64,000 bases of DNA from Azolla caroliniana (lineage: Eukaryota > Polypodiophyta): the NCBI GenBank assembly GCA_043228905.1, contig JBHGNT010000003.1, forward strand, positions 8,680,001 through 8,744,000, in the 5' to 3' direction. The notes below the pieces were generated by a model, which was given only the letters and a program-made list of their open reading frames with translations, did no database searches and had not been told where the DNA came from. Position numbers and translations under genes: made by a program. Each line of letters begins with the position of its first letter. Position 1 is the first letter of the stretch. Positions 44,861 through 56,106 of the stretch are shown here, in pieces.

Positions 44861-45479
44861 CAATGCCCAATGCTGGATAACATGATCTTGTAACAAGAGT
44901 AAATCACAAAACATAGACAAACTGCTTCAAGCATTCAAAAATTAATATAGGTTCTTTGCTATCATCCCCACCTTGGTTCTATTTGTCTAGAGACAGTTAT
45001 AGAGACAACCATGGGGTGAACAGTCACACCCGTTCGAAAGGCGGTTAGGAAAATATACCAATAATATATACGAAAATACAAAATAATACTTAAGGGTGTC
45101 TTAAGACCTTAACAATGATATAAAACATTGGTATTACATGTGGCATAAAACTATTGGTAGCTATGTAGCTAACATAATACTATTGATATATGTATGTGTA
45201 TAACAACTTCTTGAAATGTTTTCATGGTTGCCCTATAATAGAGATAAATAAGTCTAATAGAATGTTTTTTTTTTTGTTTGTTTTTGAACCATCCACAAAA
45301 ATTGATTTAAAATATTTTTCTCTCCAAGGAGAACTACAAAGAGGAAATATACATGAAAACAATCCCTTGTGTTCAAGTTCAAATAGAATATGTGTCATAT
45401 GTTCACTTAGGAAATCATTGTATGCCTAAAATAGGTATTGATGAAAGACCAATGAACTTTGGTACTTTTATTTATTTTT
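44861..45479. other. No gene seen
   Basis: AT-rich. No domain or element terminus recognised. Confidence 0.5.
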
Positions 45480-48465
45480 TATAAAAGATTTTCTTCAATA
45501 GTATTAAGAATAAAACGCCTGAAGGCTACAACTTGAACCTAGTTACCAAGGAGGTTACAACTTTTCCTATACAACGCTGTAAAATACAAGGATGTTTACA
45601 TTTGTTGATATTAAAAAAAGAGTCCATGGAAGTCGATATTGCCATTGAGGTTCTTGAGTTGACATTGTAAACAGGGGCACCTTTTTCCTTTTCTTGTTCA
45701 CAGTATCTGGGGAACCCTGCATATTGTCATACTGGCCACAGACTACTGCCAGCAAGTTCTCCCATATCTCAAACAACACATCTGAGAGATGAATGTCTAA
45801 CCCATCATAAAGTCGGTTACATCGATATTTCCATAATGCCCATAATGTTATTGTGGTCACAGTTTTCCAATTTTGGACAGATCGCACCTGCTTGCGAGGT
45901 TGCTGGAAGGGACTAACTAATATCAATCTTCTATTATGTATTGTCATTGCCTCGTGAACATTGTTTGCCTCATACAACATCAAGCCAGAGTGTAATACTC
46001 CCCACATCACTCATCCCCATGAGAATAGGCAACCTACATTGATTGTTAGGAATAAAGACATGACTTTCTTCCATACTTGTTGAGTAAAAGAACAAGACCA
46101 TAGGACATGCTTGGTAGTTTCCTGAGGTTCATGGCAAAAGCCACATTGCCACAAATTGGGTGCTACATTCCCTTTCAATGAATGACCAACGGGTAGTGCC
46201 ATATGCACTAATAACCACTGAAAGAGAATAAATTTAGTTGGCCCCTTGAATGACCATATCCATTTCCAATAGGTTCTCAAATGCAAACTGGAAACACCCC
46301 AATTGGTCCAATGTTTCTGAGCTGTTGGTATCGTTACATTCTGAGAGAGCAGTAATGATCTTCCAAGTTTTACTAAGTATTGAAAGAAGGGGACCTTTAC
46401 GATCTTTTCCCCCAAGAAGTATAACCAAAGCCAACCCCCCGGATCCCATGTTAATCTTGCAACAGGATCTTTTGTGTATAGCCACAAGATATCACACATA
46501 TTCCTAGTAACATATATAAATAGAAACATTTTAGTTTTTCTCTTTAAAATACTCATCCACAATCATATAAATACTTACATTACTTACATGAAGTAGAACA
46601 ATGTCCTTATTTCAAAAAATTTATCTTGTTTGGTACAATGTAAGACATTAACAGTATTGCAAAGGATCCATTTCTTTCCAGTTTTAACAACCACTCTAAC
46701 TGGTGCACTTCGCAAGTCTTGTAGATAACTGCAATCAAAGGTATAAGATTGCAATCTATTGTTGTCTAGGACCTCAAAATAAGAAATGCATCCATTAGGT
46801 GAAACGCCTTTAACAGCCATTAATGTATCATTTGTGAAGCATCCAAACCATAGATGTTCCTGGCTAGGTTGGAAGGTTGTAAGAAACAAAGAATATGTTG
46901 ATGATAATGTGGCTGTCATTATCATGGCACCATGAACTGATTGTAGATGTGCAAGTCGATCTTCTTGCAGCATTTGTTGAAAATGAGTCCAAGTTCTTAC
47001 ATATGCAGCTGGCCCATTATCCAATTTACCCCAAGCAAGGTGAGTACGCAGGCCCAATACTTTTTCTGCATTATCCCGAAATAGAGAATTCGCAAGCATA
47101 GGCTGATTAAGTAATGCATCCCAAGTAGAAGGTTTGTCCTGTAGCAAAAATGATTTAATCGCATCCCACGCTCTTATGATTCCTAACAAAAATCTATTGG
47201 ATGCAAGATTCCTCCTTGGCGTTTTCATGTCATTCAAGAACAACCACTTTAGAGAGGGTGACCATGCTCCTCCTATCTTAGGAGTTAATTGCATTAACTG
47301 ATTTAAAAACATTCCTTTCCAAGCTTCTGATCTTGGCAACAAACCTTTGATAACAAAGTTAGTCAAGAGAGCTCTTGATTGCATCAAAGGATCTATCAAA
47401 CCCAACCCTCCATTGATTTTAGGTTGAATCAACACATTCCAAGCAACTTTGGCTACTATAGGAGAGCCATGTTCCCCCCCCCCCCCCAAAGGAAATTCCG
47501 GATCAAGCTTTGCACTTTTGTTATTGCCGATCTAGAAAATAGCCACACATATGCTATAAACCACATTGATGCCAATAGTACTGTGTTTGCTACCACAACT
47601 TGACCCGCAAAAGACAATTGTTGGGCATCCCAATACAATAATTTACATTTTAATGATAATAGTAACGGAGATAGCATTGCTTCTGGCCTTAAATCTATTC
47701 CAACCATACATCCCAAATATCGAATTGGCTCACCACGATGAAGCCATCGGAAAGCAGGACTTGGATACCACTTAGGATAAGTTTCTGCACCCACCCAAAG
47801 GCTAACCGACTTATTCCAGTTAAGTGATGCACCTGTAGCATCTGAGAAAACTTGCAAATCATTTTGTACTCGACGAAGATTACCAATCTCCCCGTCAACA
47901 TAGAGGGCTGTATCATCTGCAAACTCAACATCCACTATAGTGGATTGTGTAATAGGTAATACTATGCCTTTGATACTAGCAGCTGACGATCTTAGGTAGG
48001 AGGACAAGGCTTCCCCAAACAAGATGAAAAGAAATGGGGCAAGAGGGCATCCTTGCCTAACAAACCTGGAGATAGGAAATAACGTCCCGTATTCTCCAAC
48101 AAACAAAACTGAACTAGAAGCATGCCTGTAAAGGGATGAAAAACCTTTTATCCATGCGGCAGGAAAACCTAATCTTGACGCACTGCCTCAAGAAAGTCCC
48201 AATCCACTTTATTATATGCCTTTTCAAAGTCAAGCAATAATACTACAAGTTGTTGTTTATGTTGCTGAGCTAATGCAACCATTTCCCAGAACAAAAAGAT
48301 ATTATCAAAAATACTTCTATCTTGCAGAAAACCAAATTGTGTGTCATGAATAATAGACAGCAATACAGGTCGTAGTCTAACTGCCATAGTTTTTGCCACA
48401 ATCTTATACACAACATTAAGCAATGTTATTGGCCGCCACTTGGAGACTTCATGACATTAAGTCTG
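45480..48465 (-). pseudogene. 5'-truncated LINE: RT and zinc-binding domain
   Basis: The - strand starts inside the RT domain with KWRPITLLNVVYKIVAKTMA (near 48450), then DTQFGFLQDRSIFDN, LLLDFEKAYNKVDWDFLEA, RQGCPLAPFLFILFGEALS, the catalytic VEFADDTALYVDG (about 47930) and NWNKSVSLW. The post-RT region follows with IRNFLWGG and WNVLIQPKINGGLGLIDP, then the zinc-binding domain FQWLLVHMALPVG, NLWQCGFCHEPQETTKHVLW (about 46180). The C-terminus is at 45567. Breaks: a frameshift near 48130, a frameshift at a run of 14 C at 47474-47487, and stops near 46563-46583 and 46010. The endonuclease domain and ORF1 are absent. A T-rich run near 45466-45485 may be the 3' A-tail. Confidence 0.92.
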
Positions 48466-48469
48466 ATAG

Positions 48470-51370
48470 AATGTTGTTCCAACCCCAATCACGATTCCAG
48501 AAATGTTAAAATCACAATCGTTATTTCATATGCAATAGTAAATATAACCATGTACTTGATAGATTACATGACTATTATTTCTATGCATACCAAAAAACAT
48601 AATGGTAAATATTTGATCTCAAATGCCATATCTTCTTTTTGCTTAGTAAATTTATGTGCTATCTAAATAAGACGTAACATTAGCAAGAATGCCAAATTTT
48701 TTGAGATGAAATGTCTCCTTCTGTTTTCTCTATGTACATTTATCAAGTAATATACTAAGGTGTATCGTTCTTTCTTTTTAAAAAGAATGCCTAATTTGTG
48801 CACGTTGTTATAGTATGTAGTTTAGATTTAAATTGTAGATAATACAAGTTTGGGGAATATAGGAATTTTATGTGCATTCCATCATTACTTCAAATTGTTA
48901 TTTTAGAATTAGCATATATGACATGCCATTCTATACTGTATGGGCGTAGTTGCACATGAATAAGATGTCTTTAGTTTTATTAAAATGTAAGTATTCTATC
49001 ATGGACAAGAAAATTTGAATGTTATTTTCCCTATGTCTTCTATGGACGTAAGATAGACAATTAGGCATGTTTGTTGTATATTTGAGGCACTTTCAACATG
49101 CTATATTTCTACATGTTTCTATCATGATAATGCATTTTGCATGTTGTCTGCGTAATGATGTTTCCAATTTGTATTTCTCATGTCGTCCATGTAAATGACA
49201 TTTTTAATGTTATTTGTCAATTAAAATTTGTATTCATAGAAAATGAATTCTGTATAAGTTATTTTTAGATCCATACACTTTTAAATATATTGTTTCACTC
49301 ATGGAAAAATCTAGGGAGAGTCATTTTATTCTATTACCTTGAAAGCACATGATTAATGGGGTTTACAAATTACAAATACATATAGTGATCCCCCCAACTA
49401 TGTCTTATGATAAATGTGCATGCGGAGAAATATTGTGTAGCAAATTGTTTGCATACGTCAAGAAAAAGAATAAGTGGATGTGCATATAACTTTGTGTTTC
49501 AAATATTATATAGTGCATTTGCCCGTTTTTCGGTCATGCATTCCAAATCTTCAAATTTGCCTGCACCGATTTATAATGTGTCGTTTTGCAAATTACATCA
49601 TAGTTAACGTATTTTATATTTATTTTGGTGTAAATTGATTCTACGTTGTTCAGGATTGTGTGCTATGCTTTTAAAAAATCGCAAACAATAAGATATGTCA
49701 TTCTAAGAGCGTTGGAGCTAATATTATTACTTGGAGAGAAACATCATTTGTGTGCACTTTTTTATGTGATTGAATGTAACATGCTACTTTATAAATTTCA
49801 TGTGGGCATACTAATTGAATGCTCATCATATATTTGTAGAATTCACGTATGATTTGTGATAATTGTTTCTACATCCACCGAATGAAAGACAATGTAAACA
49901 TATGCCCGTAGAAATTAATTGTTTATAAATTTCATACTAGGTTTCACTATCTATACTAGAGTCATTCAATGTACACGTTTTCGATGTGTAGTATAATTTG
50001 TGTCACGTTGCATACACTATTCTTAATGCTAGCTTTTGCAATTGATTTAACTGTTGTGATGATTATTTGAATATTTAAAGGTAATTCTCACATATTATAC
50101 TGTTGCATATACTTTGGTATCATTTGTTTTGGAAAGTGGTTTGGTAACACCATCTTTTCTCAAGAGATGCAAATTGGATGATCTCAAAACATAAACATGA
50201 AGAATTTCATTATACTGTTGCAACCTATGTCTTGTTAACATTTCCTTGAGGCTATGGTATGTTTTGTTGTTGTGGAAAGTGGTTTTGTAAGGCTACTTTC
50301 TTAGGGTCAAAATCCAAGACTGCATTATCGGAAACTAAGACAATGACATTGTTTGTTGTGGAAATTGATTTGCAAAAGTCGTACTTATTAAGGCAAACTC
50401 TTAGTCTAGGTGTCCTCATGCAAAAGATGAGGAATGGGGTTTACATTTATGACCAAACTATAATACCCTCATAATATTTAAGAATGCACTAAAACATAAG
50501 ATTTATTATAAAGCTTCTAGTGATTCATTTTTATGAACATACCCAAGTACTGCTTAAATATCTACAATTCATCTTGTTTAGGGGACTTTCCTCCATGAGT
50601 TAATGTTTGTTGTACATCATACATTTTTTCTCTTGCGTCTATCGAATGCTAGATTTTAATGGTTATACATCGCCATAACATAACATACTTTCAGTATTTT
50701 TATGTTGATTGTTCTACAATCGTGGATATCAGTGACCTGGAAAGTGTGATTGAATAATTGGCTTGCAAAGTTTGACGCTTTCGATAATCATGCAAAATTC
50801 AACATGACATACACCCTTAATATCACCTTGATGAATATATTGACCACCCAAACATAACGCTTGGAAATATATTTTAAAGTGTAAAATTAACAGCACGTTT
50901 AATTTAGTTGTTGATAATAAGAAAGCTTCTCTTTTTATTGGGTGTGCCTTGGCTAGTTTTGAAAAGTTACTCATGTACTAGAGTCTATAACATAAAAATG
51001 TCTCCTGTCTTGTCAATCTCTCTACAATTTCTTACCTGGTTAATTCATAGTGAATGCATACTACTCGAAAACTAGGGGCAATGCATCACTTGTGATTTGT
51101 ACCTAAGGTCTTGTTCATTATAGATATATATTGTGTGTTGAAGTCCTTAACAATATGTGACGCCGAAATCCAACAATCAAGGTAATTCACATTGACCCCG
51201 CCGTCCTCATGCACCATAGTTTCACTCAAAACCTCACTTATGACATAGACTTGGTGAACCACTTCAGCCGATATTTGACAATACAAATAATAATTTAAAA
51301 CAATGTGATTATTATCCTTAATCAACACCTCCAACTATGAGACGACGTCCCTTATATCCATTGAGAACAC
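48470..51370. other. AT-rich intergenic sequence, no gene seen
   Basis: 2.9 kb of strongly AT-rich DNA without recognisable domains or element ends. It contains the upstream region of the pectate lyase gene. Confidence 0.6.
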
Positions 51371-51373
51371 ATA

Positions 51374-51381
51374 GTATAAAA
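51374..51381 (+). promoter_or_regulatory. Candidate TATA box of the pectate lyase gene
   Basis: TATAAAAG in CACATAGTATAAAAGGG, about 170 bp upstream of the ATG at 51550. It is the only good TATA element in the last 200 bp before the gene. Confidence 0.55.
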
Positions 51382-51429
51382 GGGAAGCAAGTTATTCAAA
51401 TTAATCCCACATCAATTCATTATCACGTT

Positions 51430-51546
51430 ATAACATCACATACACACAGACACACACACACATAGACAACACACATTGCTCTTATAACTCAAATAAAATT
51501 CATTCACAAACACACACACAACACAACACAAATTGCTCTTATAACT
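51430..51546 (+). repeat. CA-rich, partly duplicated 5' leader of the pectate lyase gene
   Basis: Two successive segments each combine ACACACACA runs with ACACA(C/A)ATTGCTCTTATAACT (ends at about 51487 and 51546). An internal duplication of about 60 bp is likely. It lies between the TATA box and the ATG, so it should be transcribed. Confidence 0.7.
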
Positions 51547-51549
51547 AAT

Positions 51550-53940
51550 ATGGCTGATCTTATTAAGAAGGCAACCATTCATTATATCTTCTTAGTGCTT
51601 TCCCTACTAGCATTGTTCAATATTATTATGTTAGCTACACAATTTACCGCAAATGCCGCGTCCACTTACAATCGGTAATTATATTTTAATTAGCGTAATG
51701 CTAGAAAATTGAATATCAATAAATGATGGGGTGGTTTGCTTTATTAATCATTAAGTGTGTAATTGACCTAATCATATGAAATGGATATCAATTATTTAGA
51801 AGTGTTTGGTAGGAAACATGTATATGCATGTAATATCAATGTCTTGATGCCTTTAGTTTTTGTTTACTTAGTTGATAACCATGCCTAGGATGTGTGAGCC
51901 ATTGATAGTCTAGTTAGGGCCCTCTTTTACACATACAAGTCACCAAACTGATTCAAATATCGTCTCCTTGTATTAATCATGCTACGTAATTTCATCAAAT
52001 TAGTACTCATCTCTAACTACCTAATCATGTGGAACAAATTGAAAGATGAAAATGGCCTTTAATTACCCATTAACTGGGGTACAATTTTAGTTTCATGATG
52101 AATTGGTCATATTAGTGAATTGTAAGCAATGAATGAGCCAATATATCATGGTAACTTTACAAATATTTCATGAAAAACACATATGGTTAGGTTCATGACA
52201 CATGAATGAATATAAGTTGTCATGGGGATATTAATGCTAATGTTAGGATGATGCTATGAATGTGGCCAATGTTGTTTGAAAACCACATTAGTCGCGGTAT
52301 CATTGGGATTGTTGTGTCAAGTGTTTGGAAGTGCAAGGTTGTTAGTTGGCATAGTCTCTAAGAGAAATATATTAGAAGTCAAGACAAATATGTTAAATAA
52401 ACTTACATGACCTTGGCTTCTCCCAATCTTTCATGACTTTGGGTGCCATATGCATCCAAAACCAACCACCCCTAGTCAAACTTATATGACCTTGACAAGA
52501 TTTGTAAATGTGGGGCAACTTTTTTTACATTGCATTGCAGGATCGACGAGTGTTGGCGAGGCAACACCAAGTGGGCACAATCTCGGACGAAGCTCGCCGA
52601 TTGCGCCATCGGCTTTGGTAGCAAGACAACGGGCGGAAAGGCCGGCAAGTTCTATGTAGTCACAACCGACGAAGACAATGCTGAGAGCCCTAAGCCCGGG
52701 ATGCTACGCTACGGCGTGATCCAGAAGGAGCCTTTATGGATCTACTTCGCACGCAGCATGACCGTGAAGCTCGAGTCGGAGCTCTTCGTGGGGAGCGACA
52801 AGACGATCGACGGTCGGGGCGCCAATGTGCACATTGCCGATGGGCCGTGCATGACGGTCCAAGACGCGAGCAACGTGATCATACACGGGCTACACATCCA
52901 CGATTGCCGGGGGGGCGGGTCCGATGGTGATGCCATACGTGTGGTGTCCTCGCGCAATGTGTGGATCGACCACAACTCCCTCTCGTCTTGCGAGGATGGA
53001 CTCGTCGATGTCACCCATGCCTCCTCCCTCATCACCATCTCCAACAACTACTTTTCCCATCATAACAAGGTCATGCTCCTCGGCCATAGTGACACCCATC
53101 CCGCCGACACCGCCATGAAAGTCACCGTGGCATTCAACCATTTTGGACCCGGCCTAGTCCAACGTATGCCAAGGTACTACTAACTACTACAACTAAGTTA
53201 CTACTAGTAGTCCTTTTCTACTTTACAATTGTGCCTAGGTTTTAGTCCATGATTTTGAATTACGATGAATAAGCAATCCTTCATTCTACACATTATGTGA
53301 TCATATGGTAAGGTGTCGTTACGGCTACTTCCACGTCTTCAATAATGACTACGATGGATGGGCTCAATATGCCATTGGAGGTAGCGCCGGGCCGACCATC
53401 CTGAGTCAGGGCAACCGCTTCCGCGCATCCAGCAGCAGTGTGAAGGAGGTGATCAATTGCACCTAATAATAATGTCTGGATTAAAATGCATTCATTGTAT
53501 GCTAAAGGACACCATGCATTTTCATTCATTCATCCATTGGTATTTGAAACATACATGATGGACTTGATCATGCATCATGACCTTCTCAAATGCAAAGCCC
53601 TACATAAATTATCACCACACAATCATTTTAACGTCGTTGTTAGCACATGGTAATCCACAAAATTCATGCACACGACGGACGGGTGTATGTGTGTCGCTCG
53701 ACTCATACAAGTTGTCGCGGGTGTGTACAGGTGACCAAGCGTACGGACGCGAGTGCCTCGGTGTGGCAGAAGTGGAGGTGGAGGTCCATCGACGACACTT
53801 TCTTGGACGGGGCATATTTTGTGCAATCAGGTACTGACTCGAATGATGACAATGCCTCTCTACAAGGTAACAGCAAGTTTGCGTCTTACATGACATCGTC
53901 CGCTGGAGCCCTCTCATGCACCACATCATCAGCTTGCTAA
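51550..53940 (+). CDS. Secreted pectate lyase (polysaccharide lyase family 1)
   Basis: Four exons: 51550-51674, 52541-53173, 53313-53448, 53731-53940. All introns are GT-AG and the phases are consistent, giving 367 residues. Exon 1 encodes a hydrophobic signal peptide ([17 protein letters not shown]) ending near ANAAS. The lyase fold follows: [16 protein letters not shown], then DGDAIRVV (about residue 170), WIDHNS (183), [29 protein letters not shown] (from about 211) and the catalytic arginine segment [20 protein letters not shown] (about 248). The C-terminus has [18 protein letters not shown] and [18 protein letters not shown]. The Ca-binding aspartates, the HHNK lysine and RMPR of the family are all present. 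The enzyme cleaves de-esterified pectin by beta-elimination in the cell wall. It sits alone between decayed LINEs, with no stop or frameshift. Whether it acts in vegetative growth or gametophyte tissue cannot be read from sequence. Confidence 0.93.
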
Positions 53941-54394
53941 GCAACATTTGGTTGCTCAACTAATTATTCATAGACTTTCTCATCGACATGGATTCTATCA
54001 TTGTGGCCATGATTTCCACTCTCTCTCACACAATGTAATCATATACACTCGATATAGCTAAAATGGAGTCACTAAACACTTCAAGGGATATCATTCTTGT
54101 TTAGAGAAACATTTATGTTAACAACCAACCTTGTTAAATTCTTGCAACAAGGATGTAAAGGAATTATTTTAAGAATCAAATTTAATGTACAAGAATTGCA
54201 AATGTAGAGGCCGCTTGCAACAAGGTAAAGTCATGTTAACCCATTTCCTTGTTGCAATTGCCATCTATTATTTCATAATGTTATAATTGATACATTGATA
54301 TGTTGGAGATGCTCCTTTGAGGGTTTCTATGCATGAGCATGCATATGGAGGAAAAGAAACATAACACATGTGCATAATTGACACACGTGTAAGT
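53941..54394. other. 3' flank of the pectate lyase gene
   Basis: AT-rich, with no feature beyond scattered ACAAGG-containing words. It includes the presumed 3' UTR; I could not choose a polyadenylation signal. Confidence 0.5.
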
Positions 54395-55760
54395 TTCTTT
54401 TTTTTCCAAAAAAAAAAAGTCCTTCCATTAGTTATAAAATTTTACAAATGAGATTATTATGTACAAATCCTTGTAGGGACGCGATAGTTCCATCTTATGT
54501 GGATGTCCACTGACTCAAGAAAGGGAGAGAACGACCATTTTTGGATGAAGGCTATTTGTTGTCTTTCAACTCCATCGGAGCTGCCCTTGAGGCCATCATA
54601 TTGGCTCTTTAGAGTGGCTACAATTTCACTCCATATCTCTTGTAGTAACATTGTTGGATGCATAGTTTGGTTGGAGAAGATCCGTCTACACCGTTGTTTC
54701 CATAGAATCCAAAGAGTTATTGGGCTGACCAATTCTAACACAACTTGAGCTTTGTCATTAAGAGGAGTTGAGTGGACATTGCCGATGGTGGAGTAAAAAA
54801 CCTCTTGTGCTTTTATCACCAAAGTCATCCCCTCCTCCTGATGCTCGTATCTGCCAACTGGGGTTTGCCATGATAGCCAACATATATTTCCCCACTTGAT
54901 TGAGCCTTGAACCTGGCATAATTGCAACAATCGGCCAACCCCCCGCCATATTCGATGGGACAATGGGCAGTCCCACAGAGCGTGTCGTATTGATTCTATT
55001 GCATTTGGGCACTCTACACAATTAGGAGAGCTAAGGTTCCCACGTTGCCATGCCCCCACCGGTAGTGACTTATGTATTAATAGCCATTGGAACGTGGTAA
55101 TTCGCCTCACGTGTTGTTGTTTCCAGTTTTTTTGCCAAAACTTGGTGATAATTGTATGAGGAACTTGATATGTGTGCCAAACCTTTGCAACAGCCAGCTC
55201 TCGAGCAGTTTGAGCAGCTAGAATGTGGCGACCCAATCTAGTTGTGAATTGGAAGAAAGGGATGAGTTTGCTTCCTTGCCCTGTGTAAGGATCACGCCAT
55301 GTCCATTGCAAAGGGTCTCAACCGACCTTACGTAGCCATGTGTTTTCATGAGTACATATGTGCCAATCGGGTTGTACTTTGATCGGATCAGGATCTACAA
55401 TCCATTTATGACTAGTATACGCGAGTACTCGAATTGGGTTATTCTGTGTTGGTGTCTCAGTGTCTTGCAATTCAGAGCCTTCGATCCTATCTGGTGTTCC
55501 CCTACCTCTCGGGATCAAAGATCCCTCCTCGTAGCCTATCCATTTCTCCATTGTCGTCCTTTGAGTAGCAGCTTCCCTAATCAGTAGAGCGTTAATGATT
55601 TCCGATCTCATTGTCCATCTGCCCATGATTCCATGGAGTATGTTGGCTTTATCTTGTAGTGGCAGTGACATAAACTGTCTCAAACATTCTATACTTTTTT
55701 CTGAACTTTTTACAATGTATCCCCATGACAATCCCTTTCTATCACGGATGAACAATTGGA
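54395..55760 (-). pseudogene. 5'-truncated LINE, C-terminal part
   Basis: Two blocks in the same - strand frame, separated by one TGA near 55315: 55755-55318 (FIRDRKGLSWGYIVKSSEKS, a post-RT region) and 55311-54457. The latter has the zinc-binding domain ITTFQWLLIHKSLPVGAWQR, SPNCVECPNAIESIRHALW, DCPLSHRIW and a C-terminal segment ITLWILWKQRCRRIFSNQ ending WNYRVPTRICT. The 3' untranslated part ends at a T-run (54399-54406) followed by an A-run on the + strand. It is the closest relative of the fragment at 14546-15240 and better preserved. RT and endonuclease are missing. Confidence 0.88.
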
Positions 55761-55764
55761 AGAC

Positions 55765-56106
55765 AAAGAGATGGGTAAGTTGATGAGATAGAGAGATGGA
55801 TAAGTTGATAACAATGAGTACGAATATCTATTCCATGACTGGTGTTGATCTCCTTCATGTTAACAAGGGAGATCAACCCTTTTTATACATGATAAGCATG
55901 CTCAAGCCAAGTCATACAGACTATAATATTAAGCATACTGATTCTTGCATGCCAAGTCTTACATATTGAGTCTTACATACTAAGTCTTACATACTCAGTC
56001 TTACATACCACTCTTTATGCAAAGGTTTAAAGTCTAAAGTCTTTCTAGGAGCACTATATAGATATACAAGGACCTAAGGCTTGAATTCGACTCGATGTTC
56101 ATGACA
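55765..56106 (-). repeat. 3' LTR of chromovirus G3 (left end approximate)
   Basis: On the - strand the LTR begins TGTCATGAACATCGAG at 56106, directly after the purine tract TTAAGGGGGGGATAA. A TATA box on the - strand lies within TGTATAAAAAGGG near 55885. The end toward the LINE is not resolved. Confidence 0.65.
55955..56010. repeat. Four 14-bp repeats in the G3 LTR
   Basis: Four consecutive units, AGTCTTACATA followed by TTG, CTA, CTC or CCA, upstream of the LTR TATA box on the element strand. The position is suitable for enhancer-like repeats. Confidence 0.88.

Noticed and set aside
53612-53959. Antisense frame over pectate lyase exon 4
   Set aside because: The + strand exon has the conserved lyase C-terminus and proper splice acceptor; the antisense frame has no motif.
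55955-56010. CRISPR-like or iteron repeats
   Set aside because: Contiguous 14-bp units inside an LTR; no spacers and no replication gene.
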